Shown here: piece after piece, positions 1 to 9,997 of the stretch
Layout of the letters: every line of letters begins with the position of its first letter
Position numbering within the stretch: the stretch's first letter is position 1
Assembly: GCA_001466705.2 (NCBI GenBank)
Contig: LATX02000254.1
Location: 62,001-126,000, forward strand
Origin: Moniliophthora roreri
Taxonomy: Eukaryota; Basidiomycota; Agaricomycetes; Agaricales; Marasmiaceae
Length of the DNA stretch: 64,000 nucleotides
Direction: 5' to 3'
Notes under the pieces: generated by a model
What the model was told of the DNA's origin: nothing
What the model saw: only the letters and a program-made list of their open reading frames with translations
Databases searched by the model: none
Made by a program: the position numbers and the translations under genes

Positions 1-1526
1 TGAGTGACCTGGTATCAGATGGACAAATGAAAATACCCTACCAACATATTGGAGCAGGGGAAAATCAAAAAGTTAATATGAGTACTGAGTTGCAGGCTAA
101 TTGTTGTCATTCAAATGGCAGCTGGGTGGAATGTGAGCTGAGCAGTCTGTATCAGGATCAGATTTACCTCTTATTGAAAACCAGTTATTGGACAACAGTG
201 AACATCATTTGTATTACAGTAAAATACTGGTAATAAGGCAAACCTAGAAAAGACTTATTTTTATTCATTTTACATTACTTTTGAATTGGAACACTTTAAT
301 ATGACACAAGATAATGGGTAATAAGGACTAGAGTGAGCCCAGTCTGCTAGTCATTGCCTTAGAGAAGCTATAGTGCATTAGAAAATATGAAGAGCTATGT
401 GATATGCTATACAAAGGTGTTTAAGCTGTACTTTCTGACTTATCTATGTATCAGATCCAAAGCAGATCACTCCTGAAACCTGTAGGGAACCTAACTATGG
501 CCCAATGAACACATTGGCTAGTTAACCAAGCTCTCAAAGTGCTATCAATGGGATTTTAATTTCTATTTTACCTTTCTATGACATCTGCAAAGTGCAACAT
601 GCAGTCAAACAGTACAGAGGTACTTAGAGGAGACATCAAAACAGACAGATGACTTGGAACAGGAAAGATCACAGAAGGATCCTCTTCTGAAGTCAATATA
701 CAGATCAAAGTCAAAGCAGGTGATCTCTTAATAAAGAGTTCACTAGCAGCAAAACAATATAAAATAAACTAAAGAGGTACAAAGTCATCTCAGAAAGAAG
801 GAAATCACTTCTGAGAGACATCAGCTACCTACAGACAGATATGATGAGACATACAAAGAATATCTAATGCATAAGAAGTTCTAAATAAGACTGAGCATGC
901 ATTGTCAAAGGAGATAGTAACAGTAACAGCATGTTCTGGCCTTGGAAACTTTGGCATCTAGGCTTCTGCTGATGTGCAGATACTAGAAAGGGAAATGCTG
1001 TGAAGAAATGGAATGGATACAGCCATCCACTTGTAGATACCTGACTTAGAAAAGAGATAATACAAATTATAGAGCCCAGAACACCTGGAGAAGTAGATAC
1101 CCATGTGGATATGGTCAGATACCCTAGTGGCCAGACTCTGTGACATCCAAAAATTCCCTCTTTTAGTATCTCAGTCACTCATTCATCATTTCCTGAATTA
1201 TTGGACATTATTTATATTTTTCTGTAGATATATTCCATGGACTGTATATAAGGGCAGCTAGATATTCATGTATATTCAAGTAACTCTGCCCCCTCTGATT
1301 GTGAATACATGATGAGTTTGTTTGGTGTATAAATTTGTGTGCCATTCCAGTTTTGCTTCCTCACTTCAGGCCCTGGAGATTGGTCCTGAGTGACTCCAGA
1401 GAGATAGAAATCTGATAATGAACTTGTGTCATAAGAGACAAAGAGTAACATCTTTAGTGCACTTGGCACTTTTCTAAGAGACACTTTACACCAAGAAGGA
1501 GCCTTGGGCACTTGGAGTGTGGCCTG
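1..1526. other. AT-rich, CpG-free stretch without a recognisable gene
   Basis: No open reading frame here resembles a known protein. I saw no CG dinucleotide by eye, and the AT richness is unlike the host genes further right. The first bases contain TGGTATCAGA (from position 10), which resembles the initiator-Met primer-binding site that follows an LTR, so this could be the inside of a decayed LTR element whose 5' LTR lies outside the window. That is inference only. Confidence 0.5.
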
Positions 1527-1915
1527 TGTTGGGCATCAGGTTTTGACACACTTAGAGTCTTAGCAAGGGGTGTGCCTGCACTGAACTCTTTGTAGAAATT
1601 GGTCTAGGATCTTTTCCAGTATGCTGTGTGTTGTAGTTGTCTTAAAGAAGTCTTGAGCTCCATAGGGTCAGACTATATTAGCTATTGAGTCTTTGTACAG
1701 GACTGTAGCTCTTGTGTTTGTGCTTTGTGCACTGTGTTCTTTGTGTTTTGTGTGTGTGTTTGTGATATAAATTCTTTTAAAACCCATATATACTCCTCTG
1801 GAGGTGAACACATTGAAGTAGATTGCTTCAATAAGAGAGAATCAACCTAGCTAAGAGTTTTGTTGGCATTCTAAGTGTAGCAACTCTGATCATGCTGATC
1901 CACACTTGCACAACA
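1527..1915. repeat. candidate solo LTR (389 bp)
   Basis: The stretch starts TGTTGG and ends CAACA, the TG...CA termini expected of an LTR. The flanking pentamers are GCCTG and ACCTG, a one-mismatch candidate target-site duplication. TATA-like sequence and GT-rich runs lie inside. No coding region is attached and the family is not recognised. An identical second copy sits at 2306-2694 because of the assembly duplication. Confidence 0.35.
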
Positions 1916-2036
1916 ACCTGAGTTAGACTTTTGGAGGTTATCTTTTGGGTAGTTTTCCACTAGTCTTATCTTAGACAAATTATTGGATATCACTGTCAGA
2001 ATTACCAAAAAAAGAAATCATTTTATCATCTACTTA

Positions 2037-2134
2037 TAGTTTGATCCAGACTTGAACTGGAGACCTTCTGTGCTGACACCAATACTTCCAGACACATGTT
2101 AGACAGATGTGATAACCAACTACACTATTGAACC
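2037..2134 (-). tRNA. tRNA-Val(AAC)-like gene with intron, possibly a pseudogene or SINE head
   Basis: On the minus strand a cloverleaf can be drawn: acceptor GGTTCAA, a D-arm GTGTAGTTGGTTATCAC, anticodon stem TCTGT/ACAGA with loop CTAACA...C (anticodon AAC), an intron of about 24 nt after the base 3' of the anticodon, and a T-arm TCCAG-TTCAAGT-CTGGA. The acceptor 3' strand TCAAACT pairs at only 5 of 7 positions, with two C-A mismatches. T-runs follow about 30 nt downstream. The damaged acceptor and the repeat-rich, CpG-free setting suggest a pseudogene or tRNA-derived SINE, but a functional gene is not excluded. It is shown twice because of the assembly duplication. Confidence 0.6.
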
Positions 2135-2290
2135 ATTATTCCCTTCTCTAGTTTTACATGCCTCATACACACCTTTTTATTTGTTCACTAATACAATCCA
2201 AATAAGGTAACTCTAGTTAAGGAAATTTTTAAAAAGTTTGTTGTCTATAATTGACAATGCAGTTGTACAAATCTTGTTGTTATAATAGCA

Positions 2291-2291
2291 N
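2291..2291. other. assembly gap (single N)
   Basis: The only ambiguous base in the window. It sits exactly at the junction between two identical 778-bp copies, so it is best read as a scaffold join. True genomic distance here is probably about 779 bp shorter than shown. Confidence 0.9.
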
Positions 2292-3069
2292 TGGAGTGTG
2301 GCCTGTGTTGGGCATCAGGTTTTGACACACTTAGAGTCTTAGCAAGGGGTGTGCCTGCACTGAACTCTTTGTAGAAATTGGTCTAGGATCTTTTCCAGTA
2401 TGCTGTGTGTTGTAGTTGTCTTAAAGAAGTCTTGAGCTCCATAGGGTCAGACTATATTAGCTATTGAGTCTTTGTACAGGACTGTAGCTCTTGTGTTTGT
2501 GCTTTGTGCACTGTGTTCTTTGTGTTTTGTGTGTGTGTTTGTGATATAAATTCTTTTAAAACCCATATATACTCCTCTGGAGGTGAACACATTGAAGTAG
2601 ATTGCTTCAATAAGAGAGAATCAACCTAGCTAAGAGTTTTGTTGGCATTCTAAGTGTAGCAACTCTGATCATGCTGATCCACACTTGCACAACAACCTGA
2701 GTTAGACTTTTGGAGGTTATCTTTTGGGTAGTTTTCCACTAGTCTTATCTTAGACAAATTATTGGATATCACTGTCAGAATTACCAAAAAAAGAAATCAT
2801 TTTATCATCTACTTATAGTTTGATCCAGACTTGAACTGGAGACCTTCTGTGCTGACACCAATACTTCCAGACACATGTTAGACAGATGTGATAACCAACT
2901 ACACTATTGAACCATTATTCCCTTCTCTAGTTTTACATGCCTCATACACACCTTTTTATTTGTTCACTAATACAATCCAAATAAGGTAACTCTAGTTAAG
3001 GAAATTTTTAAAAAGTTTGTTGTCTATAATTGACAATGCAGTTGTACAAATCTTGTTGTTATAATAGCA
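2292..3069. repeat. 778-bp exact direct duplication, copy 2
   Basis: Second copy of 1513-2290, offset by 779. It carries the same candidate LTR (2306-2694) and the same tRNA-like sequence (2816-2913). Unique sequence resumes at 3070. Confidence 0.85.
2816..2913 (-). tRNA. second copy of the tRNA-Val(AAC)-like sequence
   Basis: Identical to 2037-2134, offset by 779. It probably represents the same locus, duplicated in the assembly at the N. See the first copy for structure. Confidence 0.5.
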
Positions 3070-5629
3070 AGGAAACATAGAAGAAGAAAAAAGTATCACA
3101 AGTGGGGTAAAGTAGATAGGTATTGTCGCTTCAAGTCTTTTTTTGCTCTCAATCTCTAATGTTCAGAAAAATTCTTCACATACCTCTGAATATACAATGA
3201 CCCACAACTCTTTACAATTCAAAGAGGAAAACAGTTATTGTTTCTCATATTGAATCTTGGATCAACACCTCAATTTGTTCTGTATTTAGACATTTTTGCT
3301 CTGGTTCTTGTTGGTCTTGCAAGTTATTATACAGAGTAACCATAGCTATGATCCATGTTGTTCTGGGGATTGGCTGATCCATACTAACAAAAATCTGCAA
3401 TGCAGAACCTTATCTGAGCGGAACCTGCCATATGGGGCTTGAGCAGAAAGGCTGATGCATGCATAGAACTATAATTGCAAAGACCTGTGGGTAACAGGGC
3501 TTTCTCTTTTGGATAGCTAAACAAACCATTGCTCTTACACTCCTTCTCTGCCAGTACTTGAACCTCTCTCTCAACTAGGAACATGTAGCCAGCTCATGAT
3601 TGCCTACTCCAACAGATATATCTTTAGTAAAGACTTGATCATGCTCTAAGTAATTTCTATCTGATTACCCTGTCCAAAGATTCCAAACTTGTTTCTTGAT
3701 CACTGAGAACAGGTTACCACAGCATCTGAACTCACAAAAATGACAAACAATGTTGCCTTCAGCATCTTACCCACCATTCTGTGTGTTTAGGTGTTCAAGT
3801 TGCCCCAGAATCTAGCTAAAAAGCACACATTGTTGACATGATCTCCTTGGTTTCTTCCATATCAACTGTTCAGATTCTAAGCACCTAATGTCCCAATAGA
3901 TGCCAGTGAAACATCAGATGCTCAGCAAGTTTGTTGCTGCAAATATCACAGTTGGCTGAGTAGCTTGTACATCCATCTTGATTATTTTCATCTCTGAACA
4001 TCTTGTCTCAGGCTCTGCAGATGCTAAAACATACTCAATATCATCTAAATGCTCTACCTGTCTACACTGGTTATTGAGGCTCCAATATGTATTATATTTA
4101 GACTTTGTACATGAAATTCACAAACCAGATTCATGCAACAGATACTACAACAGTCTATGCAGACAATTCCTTGCCTGGATTTTGAATTGTCTCTGCTGAT
4201 AGGCCCTCTTCAAGGGCAATTATCTGTATATGTGACCTGGGACCTGAATTTCTAGATCCAGAAGCTGCACCATCAGCAAAGTGAAGACTTGACACAACTT
4301 GGTTCATGGTTGTGTGTTCAACAGTCTTGCCTCCAGCTGCACATATAATAATCAATGTTGGGGCAATTCCCTGTAAGAGTATATCAAGTTAGCTGATAAC
4401 AAAACAAGAAATGTTGAACATACAGCAACTTGGTATGTGACAAGAAAGAGTGAAAAAGGTGTTGAACCAGTATTATCTGAATCAACTAATAAAATGTAAA
4501 TAACAGTAGTAGTAAGAAAGATGGGGTAGAGGATCCCACCCTCAAGGCTGACAAGTCAAGTGAGAATGAGACCTCAATATCAAGAGAGAGTTGAAAACAT
4601 ACATAATAGCTACAGTTGTGTTATACTTGGTTTTGATGGCAGGTCCCATATGTCTACATGCTTCTTGGCTGATCCACCATATGCGACCAGCTGCAGAAAG
4701 TGAGTTAATGTCAGGTTTTCACAGATCTGCCAAGATTGACCTGTGAGCAATGTCAAAATAATATTGACACCCATTTCTGCAAGCCAGAATGCAGTGTCTA
4801 TAGTATCCCCCAGAAGGTATAGTTGAAATTTTGCTTAATCAGCAGTGTTGCTGAAGCCAATGACTATGAACACAGAGGCAACAATTTCACAAACTAGTAC
4901 TAGTGCCAGAATGAGCTCAGTAATGCAACTGAACTGAGAGAAGACTTACTAGCTAGTGAAAGCATTATGAAGATAAATGGAAATGCAATCTATTTGAATG
5001 AGCCCCATATCACATAGCAGCAGTGGAGCTGAGTACATTCAAGAGTAAGTATGGGAATTCATAAGAGAGGATTACTATAAGAAACATACTAGCATCAAAC
5101 CTGCTATAGTCCTATCTCAAATGGATTAGCTAGCATATTACAGAGAAACAGTAGAGCACTGAGAAGATGGAAACTTGACAGGAAGATAAAACATACAGTG
5201 AGACTTGCCATTGGCTGCACTAGGATATTGGTAGTTGAATCAAAAGGTGAAATATCTTCTTCTGTTACAGAGGAGTTGGACATAGTATACAATCACAGTA
5301 TAAGGGATGCAATGTGCAGAGCTCTGCTTTTTATAACCTTCAATTTTCTTTGTGCCAAAAGTGTACAGAAAGAGCAGTTATTTTGGACTCTATCAAGATG
5401 CCATGTGAGATGACCATTGCATGCGCAATGAGATGGATCTGGAAGCTGGTGATGTAGTGGAGCAAACATCTGAAGTAGCAATGATATTGCTAATCAAAGA
5501 TCAGCATTATTACACTGGGACCTTGCAACCTGTATGATCTCATACATATCCTCTTGTCCTCAATGAGAAATTTGAACCTCTGCTATACCATTAGTGTTGA
5601 TATAACTGCAGATAACTTACAGGATATTA
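3070..5629. other. AT-rich relic DNA, no gene seen
   Basis: Only short spurious frames occur. CG dinucleotides are very rare (for example near 3127, 3423, 4683 and 5422). No LTR, transposase or protein similarity is recognisable. The composition matches 1-3069, so this is probably mutated repeat DNA. Confidence 0.5.
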
Positions 5630-7035
5630 CAGCTAATTGTGAAAATAATGAAAATGATTATATTTTTGTTTCGGGTTAATGTGATGTAAATGTAAGAGTA
5701 AATGAATAAACTGTCACTCTGTCACACAGCCAGTCATACCTAATGTGACTGCTTGTCACTGTTACATGTGGTACATTGGCCCCTTTCACTTGAGGCTATA
5801 GTCAATTAGTCCACCTCAGAAGGGCCCAAATGTGGACAGCTGTCAAGATAAAGAGAGATAAGAAAGATGATGAAAGACGAGATGTCATTCATGTAAAATT
5901 AGATATTAAAACAACAAATAATAAAATCACAAATCAGCAATTCTGAAAAATAATTATTGAAAGAGGCAAGAAGGTGGGGAGTGCGTCAGAGGTGAACGCA
6001 CTTCTTCTACTTCTCTGCTCTGCTTATTCACTTCCAGACAAGGCACAGAATGAAGAGTAGATCTTTATTACATTTTGATAGGCATGTTTTCATAATTCTT
6101 GACAGTGGTGCATAGAATAACAATTCAAATCACTTCGTGCATGGTATACTTGCAGGAAAAAGACTTCGCAAGTGTTCTCCTCCAGCAAGCTGGAAATAGT
6201 GGTTTTGAACAGGTCATGAGTCCATAGCTTCTTAACTGACATGACAGATCGTCACTCACATCTCCCAGCAACGTTTCTTCTGTGACTGGTCAAAAAATCT
6301 GATGCAAATGGAATTTGGGGAGCTCAATGAGAGAAACTGAACTTTGGGGCATCTGACATCGATATGAATTGTACAGTCCATCTCTCTACTCAGCAACCTC
6401 TTTTCTTTACCAGTCCATATGCCTTAAGGTGAACCCATTCCCCCTCTTCCCTCCAACCTTAGTAAACTCTGTTGGCATCACTCCTGCAATCCTGGATCCA
6501 CATATAGGAATGGAGTTCTATATCAAGCACCTTAGCAAGTTTCCTTTTTTATTTCTAGCACCCAGATCAACACTCGGGAGGAAAGTATGCGATCGGGCAA
6601 AGAGTAGTGTGATTTTCTGACTTTCAGTGCCAAAGTCTCTTCCTCAGTTCAGCTCTACAACCTTTTCACAGAACATTGATTTAATTTATCTACTTATAGT
6701 ATATACAATGCCATTTATGGTAGTGACTCCAAAGAATCTTCTTCAATTGGGGTTTGGGTGGGGAAAGGTGGGATGGCGTGCATAAGCACTTGGTTAAGTC
6801 CAGTGCTTGGAGTTAGCAAACTAATGAGACTTAGCAGGACTTAGCAGGACTTAGCTGATCAGTCAGGCTACGTCATTCTCTTGTTATCTCTCTTTATCTT
6901 GACAGCTGTCCATGTTCAGGCCCTTCTGAGGTGGACTAATCAACTGTTACCAGCTTTCACTCATTTACTCTTACTTTTACATGATATCAATCTAAAACAA
7001 AATACCATCATTTCCATTATTTTCACAATTAGCTG
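5630..7035. mobile_element. 1.4-kb non-autonomous element with long terminal inverted repeats
   Basis: The left end reads CAGCTAATTGTGAAAATAAT and the right end is its reverse complement. The inverted similarity continues inward on both sides (left about 5630-5858, right about 6889-7035), with the left arm holding about 90 extra bases. The element is bounded by TA on both sides (5628-5629 and 7036-7037), compatible with a TA target duplication as in Tc1/mariner-like elements. No transposase frame is inside. A triplicated ACTTAGCAGG-type short repeat lies at about 6830-6862. Family assignment is inference. Confidence 0.6.
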
Positions 7036-7612
7036 TAAATGACTACAAAAACATGGATAGGAAACTGAACATCATACTGTAATCCTAGCCAGCTGAGCAA
7101 TGATCAAATCAATAACAAAATAGAGGGTGACATGGATGAAAAGTCCTCTAAATCTAAAAACTCCCAAAGTAATGACACCACATGGTTCTCAGTCCTTTCT
7201 GGGGCTTGAGTGAGATGATTAAGACTCATGGAAGGTAGTAACAGTTTGTTGGACATCTAAGGCTATTGGATGCAATCTGCTGACTGAGGTATACCGAAAT
7301 AAGATGCTGTTATGATTGATTGTTGGAACTTGGCTTGAGGTCCCTGCTCATCTGCTCAGTTCTTCAGTCTGGCTAAAAAAAAAAGCACTGATTATCAGTC
7401 TTTGAAATTCTATCTTTAGAATATATCATGATCAGGCTGCTGCCAGTTTGTTTGCCTCATCAAATGTGGTCCCCAATCATAGTACAAGAGATGGAAAACA
7501 AAACAAACCCTGGCAAAGCTTTCATTTCCTCAAGTGCTCAAATAAACTTGATTGGAGTTGTGCATATGAGGAAGAGCCCATCAGACTTCACAGCCAGAAG
7601 AACCTTGTTCCT
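7036..7612. other. intergenic, no gene seen
   Basis: AT-rich sequence between the inverted-repeat element and the protease pseudogene. Overlapping frames from about 7428 have no recognisable protein similarity. Upstream exons of the broken protease could lie here, but I cannot identify them. Confidence 0.4.
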
Positions 7613-7738
7613 GGCGCCTCCCTGCCGTGCCACTTTCCCTGCTTTTTCTCCCTTTTTGGGTGCTTCTTGGGGCAAAAAGCAGCTGAAAGGCGCCCAAAAA
7701 TGGCAAAAAAAAGCCGGGAAAGTGGCAGGCAGGGTGCA
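7613..7738. mobile_element. short hairpin element (MITE-like)
   Basis: The two arms (about 7613-7667 and 7689-7738) are imperfect reverse complements. Matching blocks include CCTGCC/GGCAGG, CCACTTTCCC/GGGAAAGTGG, GCTTTTT/AAAAAGC and GGGCAAAAAGC-type inner blocks, folding into a hairpin of roughly 55 bp arms. It lies immediately upstream of the recognisable part of the M35 protease pseudogene and probably disrupted its 5' region. No coding capacity. Confidence 0.6.
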
Positions 7739-7740
7739 TG

Positions 7741-8425
7741 GGAAAATCTTAATGTGTCTTCTTGGGCTACCAATACCTTTGATGTCTCTAACGCGGATGG
7801 TAAGCACTGGGAATCGTACACTTCTCCCATTCAGTTATTCAAAGGTTTTTCTCCTAGGCGTTGTCCACTCGATAAATCCCTGAAGTTGCAGCCGAGGATG
7901 CAAACACTTTCACAGTCCTTGCCCCCAGTGCCTCTGTCGATGTTACTCATGAGGGTAAGTCTTGTGACAAATGTAATTGGGAAATCATGACTAACAAAAA
8001 CTTCAGTTGGCAACTACTACAACTTCACCCATACCGGTACTGGTGCTTTCACTTTCACCCCCAATAACCTCTTCCAGAACGTCAACAACGACAGAACCCT
8101 CACTGTGATTGAGGCCAACACATCCCCTGCTCTCACCAAGCTCACCGGCCAGCTCTCTCCCCCCGGCTTACTTTTACCTTCTTCCCTAGGTGGCAGCAAT
8201 CCTGATACGCACAGGAACAACACACTTGGCAAGCGTGCTTCTTACTGCTCAAACTGCTCTTTATCTAGGCAGACAACCAACAACCAGGCTCTCACTGCTT
8301 CTGCTACTCTCACAAGGAACTCGGTCAGCCACCTTCAATCCAACCCCAGCGGTAGCAGCCTCCAGACAACCTGGTACGGTACCTTTGCCAGCAGCCGATA
8401 CTCTGTTACTCTAAAGTCCTTCCAG
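7741..8425 (+). pseudogene. M35 (deuterolysin-like/peptidyl-Lys) metalloendopeptidase, 5' part, broken
   Basis: Conceptual translation shows the N-terminal prodomain pattern of fungal M35 proteases: a TNTFDVSNADG block, an intron starting at about 7799, then VVHSINP followed after one surplus base by EVAAEDANTFTVLAPSAS, a second intron at about 7954-8005, then NFTHTGTGAFTFTPNNLF, a GKRASYCSNCS maturation-site region, and TTWYGTFASSRYSVTLKSF. The surplus T near 7886 shifts the frame. The coding part stops at a GT donor after 8425; the rest of the gene resumes at 24020, on the far side of a 15.5-kb retrotransposon. Family members are secreted zinc proteases that cleave at Lys. Identification is by motif memory. 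Confidence 0.7.
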
Positions 8426-8478
8426 GTAGGTTTCCCTCTCTCTTCATAGGTTCAGTGTTTCGGAGTATTGGGGTATTA

Positions 8479-9097
8479 TGTTATGTTACTTGCGCAGCAA
8501 CGACAACAACTCAACAACCACTATGATGTAGCAGCACTAAGTTGACTAAAGGATCAAGTTTGAGTTTGAGTTCCTTAGCTTTCACTAAAGTTCTGAGAGT
8601 TCAGTCGAAGTGAGCAAGATATCCAAAGGATTAACCAGGTCAAGCTGAGGTAGCTTAGACCTGCAAACTATCTACTTATACAATGATTGTAGTTACTAGT
8701 TTGCATACAAACTGCAAGTGCGACATTGTTTGTTGAGTAAACAGAATGTACCTATGACAATATCATAAATAAGAGTATGACATCAGACATGATGTCAAGG
8801 AAGTAAAAATAAATATAGCGATACAATAAGCAATGTCAGAGGTGACATCACATCATAAATAGAAAAGGAAAGAAATGAATAGAATAATGATGTCATGCTG
8901 ATGACGTCTTAAATAGAAGAATAGGCATAGAATCAGAAAAGGGAGCTGGGAAAGTGGATAGGTCCAGATGTTAATGAGAAGCATAGGTAAAAAGAGAAAA
9001 CTAGCGCTCAAAGGCGCTAAAGTGTCAAAGCTATGAATATAAAAGGAAAAAGAAGGAAATCAAAGAAAAAAGATTGTCTGAGTGTGTGACTGTAACA
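8479..9097 (-). repeat. 3' LTR of outer gypsy element
   Basis: 619 bp, TGTTA...TAACA ends. Relative to the 5' LTR (23374-23995) the differences I see are mostly C/T and G/A transitions. It holds the AGGTCAAGCTGA block whose complement matches the primer-binding site. Confidence 0.92.
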
Positions 9098-9531
9098 TTA
9101 CCCCCTCTTTACCTTCGAACTTACACGTTCGATACTATCAGCTGTCCTGCTATGAGCCACTCTCCTTGCCACTGCGGCTCTCTCGGTTCTCTCATTTCTG
9201 TCTCTCGACCTATCTGCCTGAATATCCTCGGTCCTTCTGGAGAACCCATGTTGACAACAATCCCATCTCCCAAAGGTGGATCTTGTGGTCGTTCATTGTT
9301 CTCCATTTCCATAGTCGGTGTCGTCCCACGTGGTATCATGTCTCCAATCATTGTGAAGAGTTGATGTGCTGCCAGTATCATTTCGTCCCGCAGTTCTCGT
9401 AGACCTTCTTCTGTCCCTACAATGTCCAGGGAGATGGTCAGCTTTATGAGTGTTGCAAACCGGGCAGATATAGTCCACACAGTCGACGGCGCAGTGCTCT
9501 CCCAGTTTGCACACAGGACACTCAGCTCTTG
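9098..9531 (-). pseudogene. 3' part of the third ORF of the outer element (double zinc knuckle)
   Basis: On the minus strand, directly continuing the frame that breaks off at 16784, comes a CPVCKLGEHCAVDC motif (CX2CX4HX4C) and then CPVCNTHKADHLPGHC (CX2CX6HX4C). The same pair ends the third ORF of the inner element. Downstream, in the +1 frame, lies a segment (RELRDEMILAAHQLFTMIGD) similar to one in the inner element. A G-run (complement of 9099-9104, AGGGGG sense) just before the LTR is the likely polypurine tract. The inner element inserted at 9532-9536. Confidence 0.65.
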
Positions 9532-9536
9532 GTGTA

Positions 9537-9951
9537 TGTTACAGTGCCACAGACTCTTGTATGATAGGACTCCCATGTGACCGCGTGTATAACTAATTAT
9601 TTCTCTTTCTTTCTACGACGTTCTTGAACTCTTATATAACAGATATTCTTTCTCCTTCTCTCCGATTCTATCGCTTTATTATGTATTCATTCTACGATGT
9701 TCTCTCGAGTTCTGACTCATTTGTAATCGTAGATACGCTGTACTATTTAAGTAGCATAAACTGGGTCTCAAGCTCCTCAGCTTGACCTGGTTAACTATAA
9801 ACCTTGTTCTAGCAGCAGAACGAACTCTTGAGTTACGAACGAAGAGACCACCTCCTAGTTCTGACTTGAACTCTGAACCTTGAACCTTACGAGCTTCTTG
9901 ACTACGTCATAGTCAGGTAGTTTGACGTTGCTGCGCACAAGTAACGTAACA
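9537..9951 (+). repeat. 5' LTR of inner gypsy element
   Basis: 415 bp, TGTTACAG...GTAACA. Contains a TATTTAA box at 9744-9750 and, 33 nt on, the block TCAGCTTGACCT at 9777-9788 that matches the primer-binding site complement. Confidence 0.95.
9744..9788 (+). promoter_or_regulatory. LTR promoter and predicted transcript 5' end
   Basis: TATTTAA (9744-9750) lies about 33 nt upstream of TCAGCTTGACCT (9777-9788). That spacing is right for a TATA-directed start at or near 9777. If so, the first 12 nt of the RNA would pair perfectly with the PBS at 9954-9965, as in Tf1-type self-priming. Confidence 0.55.
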
Positions 9952-9953
9952 TA

Positions 9954-9965
9954 AGGTCAAGCTGA
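9954..9965 (+). promoter_or_regulatory. primer-binding site, probably self-primed
   Basis: AGGTCAAGCTGA, two bases after the 5' LTR. It is the exact reverse complement of the LTR block at 9777-9788 and does not look like a tRNA 3' end beginning TGG. The outer element has the same 12-mer at the equivalent site (23360-23371, minus strand). Confidence 0.6.
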
Positions 9966-9997
9966 CTAGAACACCGACCTATCGAGGTTAAGGCACC

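Larger units (their letters stand above)
1513..2290. repeat. 778-bp exact direct duplication, copy 1
   Basis: This segment recurs, identical as far as I can compare by eye, at 2292-3069 with only the single N at 2291 between the copies. Perfect identity of old, mutated, CpG-free sequence across a gap character is the mark of two contig ends that overlap but were not merged. A real recent duplication is less likely. Confidence 0.85.

Noticed and set aside
5630..7035. Pair of LTRs in inverted orientation
   Set aside because: The ends are CAG...CTG with TA flanks, not TG...CA with a 5-bp duplication.
7428..7990. Two overlapping plus-strand ORFs of 151 and 180 codons
   Set aside because: They run through the hairpin element and across introns of the M35 pseudogene in mixed frames; neither is conserved as a whole.
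9121..9576. 151-codon minus-strand ORF starting MGVLSYKSLW
   Set aside because: Its first codons lie in the inner element's LTR and the rest in the outer element, so the start is an artefact of the insertion junction. Only the inner +1-frame segment is kept as part of the third-ORF region.
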